Below the pieces are notes generated by a model. The model saw only the letters and a list, made by a program, of their open reading frames with translations. It was not told the DNA's origin and did no database searches. From CAYWEP01 sp964608945 (lineage in GTDB: Bacteria; Patescibacteriota; Microgenomatia; Levybacterales; UBA12049), in assembly GCA_964608945.1 (NCBI GenBank), contig CAZSQB010000064.1, positions 1-5,490 of the forward strand: 5,490 bases of DNA, read 5' to 3'. Each line of letters starts with the position of its first letter. Positions within the stretch are counted from its first letter, which is position 1. Positions 1 to 4,397 of the stretch are shown in pieces. Position numbers and translations under genes: made by a program.

Positions 1-675
1 AATACAAAAAAGAAGAAAGTGCTTTATGAAATTCTGACTACAGAGACGTCCAAATCTGCCTCAAAACCCGATATTTTTGCAAACATGATCGTGGTTAAAA
101 AAACAGGTGTAGCATTTGATGTTCATATCGGAGAGAAAACCATGTACCTTGAAGTGCCGCTTCTTGGTGCCCATACAATCGAGAATATTCTTCCTGGTAT
201 TTATGTAGCAGCCTATTTAGGCATGAAGGAAGACGAGATTAAAAAGGCAGTATCTGCTCTTACTCCATTACCAAAGACAATGATTTACCATAAGCTACAA
301 AATGGCGTGACAATTATCGATGATACGTTCAATGCGAATCCTGACGCTGTTATCGCTGCACTAAATTATGCCAAGATTTACAGAGGTAAAAAAATCCTTG
401 TTCTACAACCGATGATAGAACTTGGGAAGAAAACGAACGACGAGCACTACCGGGTGGCAAAAGAAATAGCACAAGTCTGCGATGATCTTATTCTTACGAA
501 CAAAAATTATTTCTCGTCAATAAAGAAGGGTATTGCCGATAGCGGTAGTACATGCAATATAGAAATTGTCTCATCAACTCATGCTGCTGAATATCTTTCA
601 TCTCATACAAAGAGAGGGGATATTATTGTTTTTGAAGGAAAAGAGGCTGCCTTCGTGATTGAGAAAATGTTATAG
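1..675 (+). CDS. murF: MurF-type Mur ligase (UDP-MurNAc-tripeptide:D-Ala-D-Ala ligase), 5'-truncated by the window edge
   Basis: The reading frame is open from base 1 and ends at a TAG, so this is the C-terminal 224 residues of a longer protein. A GTG at 19 is in frame but is probably internal. MurF is the cytoplasmic ATP-dependent ligase that adds D-Ala-D-Ala to UDP-MurNAc-tripeptide. Visible family landmarks are the end of the central ATPase domain, LLGAHTIENIL (160-192, matching the MurF LLGxHNxxNxL pattern), the start of the C-terminal domain, DDTFNANPD (319-345, matching DDSYNANPD, which favours MurF over MurE or MurD), and QPMIELG (406-426, in place of the usual GDMxELG). It ends with GDIIVFEGKEAAFVIEKML, like the MurF GDxVLxKGS tail. 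The Walker A and substrate-binding N-terminal parts lie upstream of the window. The residues before the DD motif (PKTM) replace the common PGRM, so the protein is divergent. Its position directly before mraY is the usual dcw order and supports murF. Confidence 0.88.
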   Translation, partial: NTKKKKVLYEILTTETSKSASKPDIFANMIVVKKTGVAFDVHIGEKTMYLEVPLLGAHTIENILPGIYVAAYLGMKEDEIKKAVSALTPLPKTMIYHKLQNGVTIIDDTFNANPDAVIAALNYAKIYRGKKILVLQPMIELGKKTNDEHYRVAKEIAQVCDDLILTNKNYFSSIKKGIADSGSTCNIEIVSSTHAAEYLSSHTKRGDIIVFEGKEAAFVIEKML

Positions 676-677
676 AT

Positions 678-706
678 TTGTACTACAGTCTATTGAAGGG
701 TATAAT
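678..706 (+). promoter_or_regulatory. Candidate sigma-70-type promoter for mraY, possibly giving a leaderless mRNA
   Basis: The murF-mraY gap holds a perfect TATAAT at 701-706. A weak -35 element, TTGTAC (678-683, three of six consensus bases), lies exactly 17 bases upstream. The mraY ATG begins at 715, only 8 bases after the -10 box, so a normal start site (about 713-715) would fall on or just before the A of the ATG. That would give a leaderless or nearly leaderless message. The GAAGGG at 695-700 is 14 bases from the ATG and would lie outside such a transcript; on a read-through murF-mraY message it could act as a distant, weak ribosome binding site. The promoter is inferred from sequence only. 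Confidence 0.5.
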
Positions 707-714
707 AAGAATTC

Positions 715-1728
715 ATGGCAACGATTTTAGGTTTGGCGATTTTGTCGTTTTTCATAACCGGAGTTCTGCTCATTCCATTCATTGATTTTCTCTACAAAAT
801 CAAACTTCAGCGGGCAAATCAGAAAACAAAAGACCCATTTAATAAACGAACCCCAATTTTTGATAAGTTCCATGCCTGGAAAGCGGGAACGCCAATAGGC
901 GGAGGTATTCTTATCATACTCGTTGTTGTTGTCTTGTCGCAGTGGGCATATGGAATGTTGGGTACAGAAACAAAAGCATGGGAAATATTTGTTATCTTGT
1001 TTTCGTTCATTAGCTTCGGTCTTTTGGGAACGTATGATGATTTTAAAAAACTAAGCGGTGGAAGGACAGGCTTTTTTGGACTTCGTTTTCGCCATAAATT
1101 TATTATTCAGCTTATTCTCGCGTCAATTATTGCATTTGTTTTTTATACACAACTTGGTTACTCATTTCTTTTTGTTCACGGGTTTGGACCGATCAGTATT
1201 GGATTCCTCTTCGTCCCTTTTGCTGCGCTTGTGATCGTATCTTTTGTCAATGCTGTAAATATCACAGACGGTCTGGACGGACTGGCAACAGGGCTTCTCA
1301 TGATTTGCCTTATAGCTTTTTTGGTCATCTCAGCGACCAACCAACAGCTCGATGAGTCACTCGGGATTTTTATCGCCATCCTGCTTGGGTCAATTATCGC
1401 CTTTTTGTACTTTAATATCTATAAGGCGAGATTAATGCTGGGGGACGTTGGCGCGCTGTCTCTCGGTGCAGTGCTTGCCGTTATCGGTCTTTTAACAGGA
1501 AAAGCGCTCGCATTGGTGGTTATAGGCGGCGTCTTTGTGCTTGAAATTGGCTCATCGCTTCTTCAACTATTAAGCAAACGCTATTTTGGGAAAAAAATTC
1601 TCCCTGTTGCGCCTTTGCATCTGACGCTTCAACAGCGGGGGTGGGAAGAGCCAAAGATTGTTATGCGCGCATGGATTGTCGGCATTTTCTTTGCTATCCT
1701 AGGACTTTTTCTCGCATTTATCACGTAA
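715..1728 (+). CDS. mraY: Phospho-N-acetylmuramoyl-pentapeptide transferase MraY
   Basis: This 337-residue polytopic membrane protein transfers phospho-MurNAc-pentapeptide from UDP to undecaprenyl phosphate, making lipid I on the inner face of the membrane. It is near the usual family length (320-360) and strongly hydrophobic, fitting about ten membrane helices. Motifs in order: TPIGGG (about 59-64, in place of TPTMGG), the aspartate pair D108-D109 in YDDFKK, the signature NAVNITDGLDG (179-189), and LGDVGALSLG with the catalytic-type Asp at 244. The C-terminal cytoplasmic loop reads APLHLTLQQRGWEEPK, where most MraY proteins have PIHHHFELKGWxE. Only the first His of the HHH motif (H302) is kept; L303 and T304 replace the other two. 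The GWEEPK part still marks this as MraY rather than WecA. An in-frame TAA at 706-708 rules out any earlier start, so the ATG at 715 is well fixed. A terminator begins on its stop codon. Confidence 0.95.
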   Translation: MATILGLAILSFFITGVLLIPFIDFLYKIKLQRANQKTKDPFNKRTPIFDKFHAWKAGTPIGGGILIILVVVVLSQWAYGMLGTETKAWEIFVILFSFISFGLLGTYDDFKKLSGGRTGFFGLRFRHKFIIQLILASIIAFVFYTQLGYSFLFVHGFGPISIGFLFVPFAALVIVSFVNAVNITDGLDGLATGLLMICLIAFLVISATNQQLDESLGIFIAILLGSIIAFLYFNIYKARLMLGDVGALSLGAVLAVIGLLTGKALALVVIGGVFVLEIGSSLLQLLSKRYFGKKILPVAPLHLTLQQRGWEEPKIVMRAWIVGIFFAILGLFLAFIT

Positions 1729-1749
1729 TTCTGCAAGCAGAATTTTTTT
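1727..1749 (+). terminator. Rho-independent terminator after mraY
   Basis: A perfect inverted repeat, AATTCTGC / GCAGAATT, spans 1727-1744 with two bases between the arms; in practice a 7-bp stem with a CAAG tetraloop. It begins on the last two bases of the mraY stop codon and runs into seven Ts (1743-1749). This is the classic intrinsic terminator layout for the + strand. The stem is AT-rich, so termination may be partial. It separates mraY from ftsW, which then needs its own promoter or read-through. Confidence 0.75.
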
Positions 1750-1771
1750 CTGTTTATTCCTTCTGAGTTAG

Positions 1772-1779
1772 TATAAAAT
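1772..1779 (+). promoter_or_regulatory. Candidate -10 element for ftsW
   Basis: The bases TATAAAAT contain two overlapping -10-like hexamers, TATAAA (1772-1777) and TAAAAT (1774-1779), each matching TATAAT in five of six positions. They lie 11-13 bases before the ftsW ATG, so the message would carry only a few leader bases. No convincing -35 hexamer is seen at 15-19 bases upstream. Support comes mainly from position, just after a terminator and before a gene with no Shine-Dalgarno sequence. The surrounding sequence is AT-rich, so chance occurrence is possible. Confidence 0.35.
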
Positions 1780-1790
1780 AAAGTGTAAGT

Positions 1791-2867
1791 ATGAAAAAAA
1801 TGGATTTTTTCCTCCTTGGTATTGTATTTTGTCTGACGCTCTTTGGTCTTTTTATGGTGTATGACGCCTCATCATTTATTGCATTTCGGGATTTTAATGA
1901 TAAATATCATTATATAAAAGACCAAATACTCTGGGTGATTTTGGGATTTTCTGCACTCTTTTTCTTTTCTTATTTTGATTATCGAAAATTGTATAATCTT
2001 GCCATCGTGCTTTTGATCGCCGCGATCATTCTTCTTATTCTTGTATTTATTCCTGGAGTTGGCATACGCGCTCTTGGTGCGTATAGGTGGATAAATCTTG
2101 GATTTACAACATTGCAACCCGCAGAATTTGTAAAGTTAAGCCTTGCCATTTATTTGGCTGCGTGGTTTTCGCATAAAGAAAAGGGAAGACTCTTTGCATT
2201 CTTGCTTCTTCTTGGGCTTGTCGTCCTCCTTGTTTTGTTACAGCCAGACATGGGAACGGCATCAATTATTTTGTTTGAGGCACTCATAGTGTATTTCCTT
2301 TCAGGCGGCAGTATGAATCATTTTATTCTCCTTCTCCCGGCAATGGTTGTCTCAGGTATTCTTATTATTATCGTTGCTCCATATAGGCTGGCGCGGTTAA
2401 AAGCGTTTCTTACAATCGATAGGTCACTTGAGAGTTCTTCATATCACGTGAAGCAAATACTGATAGCACTTGGGTCTGGCGGAATATTTGGCTTGGGGGT
2501 GGGTAATTCGTTGCAAAAGTATGCGTATTTACCCGAAAACGTCACAGACTCGATCTTTCCTATCATCGCTGAAGAGTTTGGATTTCTTGGGGCGGGAATG
2601 CTAATCGGTTTTTACATTCTTTTTATCTGGCGAGGTTTTGTTATTGCAGGAGCTGCAAAAGACATCTTTGGGAAATTGCTCGCGGGTGGAATAATATCCT
2701 TTTTAGGGATTCAAACAGTCATTAACTTGGCTGCCATGACCGCACTTGTTCCTTTAACAGGTGTGCCATTGCCATTTATCTCTTATGGTGGATCTGCGCT
2801 TGTTGTAGATTTGGCGTCAGTTGGTATACTCTTAAGTATTGCCCGATACGGAAATAGTAAAGGCTAA
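1791..2867 (+). CDS. ftsW: SEDS-family peptidoglycan glycosyltransferase, FtsW (RodA-like)
   Basis: This 358-residue membrane protein belongs to the FtsW/RodA/SpoVE (SEDS) family, which polymerises lipid II into glycan strands together with a class B penicillin-binding protein. About ten hydrophobic segments are visible. Motifs in order: GAYRWI (96-101), QPAEFVK (109-115, matching QPSExxK), LQPDMGTA (150-157), and ALGSGGIFGLGVGNSLQK followed by LPENVTDSIF, with D253 at the position of the essential SEDS aspartate. The end carries PLTGVPLPFISYGGSA, with PFISYGGS at 328-335. Sequence alone does not cleanly separate FtsW from RodA; the place between mraY and murG favours FtsW. The length suits a core SEDS protein without the N- or C-terminal extensions of some FtsW proteins. 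The upstream in-frame TAA at 1779-1781 fixes the start at 1791, or at the second ATG (1800). No Shine-Dalgarno sequence is seen. murD, often found just before ftsW, is absent. Confidence 0.9.
   Translation: MKKMDFFLLGIVFCLTLFGLFMVYDASSFIAFRDFNDKYHYIKDQILWVILGFSALFFFSYFDYRKLYNLAIVLLIAAIILLILVFIPGVGIRALGAYRWINLGFTTLQPAEFVKLSLAIYLAAWFSHKEKGRLFAFLLLLGLVVLLVLLQPDMGTASIILFEALIVYFLSGGSMNHFILLLPAMVVSGILIIIVAPYRLARLKAFLTIDRSLESSSYHVKQILIALGSGGIFGLGVGNSLQKYAYLPENVTDSIFPIIAEEFGFLGAGMLIGFYILFIWRGFVIAGAAKDIFGKLLAGGIISFLGIQTVINLAAMTALVPLTGVPLPFISYGGSALVVDLASVGILLSIARYGNSKG
2803..2830 (+). promoter_or_regulatory. Possible internal promoter for murG within the end of ftsW
   Basis: An extended -10 pattern, TG-G-TATACT (2822-2830), sits 16 bases after TTGTAG (2803-2808). 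A start near 2837 would give murG a leader of about 39 bases. The site is inside ftsW coding sequence, so these bases are also constrained by the protein. It is listed as a weak candidate only. Confidence 0.22.
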
Positions 2868-2875
2868 TAGATTTT

Positions 2876-3985
2876 ATGAAAATAGCAGTGATCGGCGGTC
2901 ATATATCTCCAGCGCTTGCATGTATTGATGCTTTGCCACAAAGTATTTCAGTGGTATTTATCGGCAGGAAGCGAGTATTAGAAGGAGATAAGGCAGGATC
3001 GCTTGAGGAGAAAGTAGTCACTGAAAGAGGGATACCATTTTTTCCAATAACAACCGGTCGCATGCAGAGAAAAGTAACAAAGCACACAGTACTTTCTTTA
3101 CTCAAATTACCTATTGGTGTCCAGCAGGCGCTTTCTATTCTTAAAAAAACAAAACCAGATGTTATATTGTCATTTGGCAGCTACGTATCACTTCCTGTGG
3201 TTTTTGCTGCTTCTATTGCCCATATTCCAACTGTTATCCATGAGCAGACGCTTGAAGCAGGGTTGGCAAATAAGCTGGCAGCAAAACTTGCTGCAAAAAT
3301 ATGCATCTCCTGGGAGAGTTCAAGAAAATTTTTCCCAAAAGAAAAAACGATTCTAACGGGAAACCCTATTAGGAAATTTCAAATTTCTAATTTCAAATAT
3401 CCAATTTCAAATAAGGGTTTGCCGTTGATTTATATTACCGGGGGGAGTTTGGGGTCGCATGCGATAAATGTATTGGTAGAGGGGTGTATTGATAAATTGC
3501 TTGATAAGTATGTTGTCTTTCACCAAACTGGGGATGCGAGAGAATTTGGGGATTACGAACGACTTGAAGAGAAAAAAAAGCACCTCCCAGAGAATAAGCA
3601 GAATCGGTACATGCTGAAAAAATTCGCATCACAAGACGACGTCGCTTTTCTTTTCAGATCAGCAGACCTTATTGTTGGGAGATCCGGTATTAACACAGTA
3701 TCAGAGCTTTTGTATTTTGAAAAAAAGGCCTTACTTATTCCTCTGCCCTTTTCCCAGAGAAATGAGCAGAGGAAGAATGCCATATTCCTGCAAGATAATG
3801 GGCTTGCAAAGGTTGTAGAGCAAGATGCGATTACTTCCGAATCACTCTATGCCCATATACAAGATGTAATAAAACACTCTTTGAATCCGTCGAAAGAAGT
3901 TGATAAGCTCCGGAATCTATTACAAAATGCTGCAAACAATGTTGTGGAGATAGTAGTAAATGTTGTTACGCAAACGGATAAATAG
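2876..3985 (+). CDS. murG: MurG: UDP-GlcNAc:lipid I N-acetylglucosaminyltransferase
   Basis: This 369-residue GT-B glycosyltransferase (family GT28) adds GlcNAc to lipid I to make lipid II on the cytoplasmic membrane face. The acceptor-side N-terminal domain has MKIAVIGGHISPALA, with the conserved His at 9 but a shortened loop (GGH, where most MurG proteins have GGTGGH). It then has FGSYVSLP and VIHEQT (120-125, usually HEQN), and ends at LTGNPIR. The donor-side C-terminal domain has YITGGSLGS (186-194), GRSGINTVSEL (268-278, with E277 of the GAxTxxE pattern), IPLPF and NEQRKNA (296-302, usually HQxxNA). The length matches the family. The two domains are joined by a linker built from a three-unit DNA repeat (residues about 167-180). 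An in-frame TAA at 2858-2860 fixes the ATG at 2876, which lies 8 bases after ftsW; an AAAGG 12 bases upstream is a poor ribosome site. The 3' end overlaps ftsQ by 26 bases. Confidence 0.93.
   Translation: MKIAVIGGHISPALACIDALPQSISVVFIGRKRVLEGDKAGSLEEKVVTERGIPFFPITTGRMQRKVTKHTVLSLLKLPIGVQQALSILKKTKPDVILSFGSYVSLPVVFAASIAHIPTVIHEQTLEAGLANKLAAKLAAKICISWESSRKFFPKEKTILTGNPIRKFQISNFKYPISNKGLPLIYITGGSLGSHAINVLVEGCIDKLLDKYVVFHQTGDAREFGDYERLEEKKKHLPENKQNRYMLKKFASQDDVAFLFRSADLIVGRSGINTVSELLYFEKKALLIPLPFSQRNEQRKNAIFLQDNGLAKVVEQDAITSESLYAHIQDVIKHSLNPSKEVDKLRNLLQNAANNVVEIVVNVVTQTDK
3375..3416 (+). repeat. Three 14-base tandem units (AATTTCAAAT core) inside murG
   Basis: The 10-base core AATTTCAAAT occurs three times without mismatch, at 3375-3384, 3389-3398 and 3403-3412. 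The copies start exactly 14 bases apart, and the 4-base spacers differ (TTCT, ATCC, AAGG). Three units make 42 bases, or 14 codons, so the reading frame is kept. They encode KFQISNFKYPISNK in the linker between the two MurG domains. From memory, protein stretches such as FQISNFKFQIS made by AATTTCAAA-type repeats recur in unrelated genes of Patescibacteria; that link is recollection, not shown here. The region is too short and non-palindromic to be CRISPR. Confidence 0.85.
3946..3950 (+). promoter_or_regulatory. Ribosome binding site supporting the ftsQ start
   Basis: GGAGA lies inside the 3' end of murG, 9 bases before the ATG at 3960. It is the best-placed Shine-Dalgarno-like sequence before any gene start in the window. 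It supports the overlapping start at 3960, the only ATG before the membrane segment of the ftsQ product. Confidence 0.45.
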
Positions 3986-4394
3986 GAAAAGAGGAAAAAA
4001 GAAGATTTTCTTTATTTTGATTATCGTCATCTTCTTGTGTATTTGTCTTGCGGTGACTGTCTATTTTCTATACGGCCGAAATAAAAAACTTTTTGTCAGC
4101 CCCTTGCCCCATACTCGTTTGCCAATTGTAGAATTACTTGGAGACAAAGATACTGGGCAGTTAGAACGCGAGTTGGCGAAAAAAGGGGTAGATTTTGAAT
4201 CCATCGTTATTTCTTCAGATTCAGGCTATATTGTTCAACTCAAGACCGGAGAGGAGGTATTGATGAGCAAAACGCGGAGTCTTGATGAACAATTTTCCTC
4301 TTTACAAGTAATCCTCCCTCGCCTTACAATGGAAGGTAAGCGATTCACGAGGCTTGACCTTCGCTTCGACAAGCCCGTGATTGTTTTTAAGTAG
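3960..4394 (+). CDS. ftsQ: Short FtsQ/DivIB-like divisome protein without a recognisable POTRA domain
   Basis: This 144-residue single-pass membrane protein has a very basic cytoplasmic tail (residues 1-15, rich in R and K), one hydrophobic segment (about 16-38) and an outer part of about 105 residues. The outer part resembles only the beta domain of FtsQ/DivIB: LERELAKKGVDFESIVISSDSG, a strand-turn GEEVLM, the amphipathic SLDEQFSSLQVILPRL, and a final LDLRFDKPVIVFK (132-144), like the FtsQ (I/L)DLRYxxxxxV ending. Typical FtsQ proteins have about 250-300 residues with a POTRA domain between the membrane helix and the beta domain. Here only about 15-25 residues are available there, so a full POTRA domain does not fit. 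FtsQ/DivIB links FtsL and DivIC/FtsB in the divisome. The place between murG and ftsA matches ftsQ. The gene overlaps murG by 26 bases and ends 3 bases before ftsA, suggesting translational coupling. The assignment rests on position, topology and the C-terminal motif, as overall similarity is weak. Confidence 0.72.
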   Translation: MLLRKRINRKRGKKKIFFILIIVIFLCICLAVTVYFLYGRNKKLFVSPLPHTRLPIVELLGDKDTGQLERELAKKGVDFESIVISSDSGYIVQLKTGEEVLMSKTRSLDEQFSSLQVILPRLTMEGKRFTRLDLRFDKPVIVFK

Positions 4395-4397
4395 TGT

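Noticed and set aside
19..21. GTG at 19 as the real start of the first gene
   Set aside because: The frame stays open to base 1 and a Mur ligase needs the upstream ATP-binding and N-terminal domains; the gene is cut by the window edge.
819..1010. Reverse-strand reading frame of 63 residues inside mraY, and other reverse frames (1176-1379, 1872-2117, 2899-3105, 3435-3632, 3553-3783, 4302-4616, 5225-5479)
   Set aside because: All lie opposite well-supported genes, show no recognisable motif and have low-complexity or arbitrary composition; they are shadows of the + strand genes.
1895..1912. Perfect palindrome TAATGATA-AA-TATCATTA, operator-like
   Set aside because: It is deep in the ftsW coding region, far from any start, in AT-rich sequence; no second copy or promoter context was seen.
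2014..2028. Inverted repeat TGATCGC-C-GCGATCA
   Set aside because: It encodes a hydrophobic LIAAII stretch of an ftsW membrane helix; the one-base loop gives no sensible hairpin and no T run follows.
3114..3356. Second + strand frame of 80 residues within murG
   Set aside because: It overlaps the part of murG encoding the FGSYVSLP and HEQT motifs in another frame and has no family signature or good start.
3375..3416. CRISPR-like array
   Set aside because: The repeats are 10 bases with 4-base spacers in a coding frame; far too short for CRISPR.
4351..4388. Possible terminator at the end of ftsQ (GGCTTG / CAAGCC arms, then TTTTT)
   Set aside because: The stem is 6 bp with a 13-base loop and the T run starts 8 bases beyond the stem, inside coding sequence just before ftsA; not a convincing terminator.
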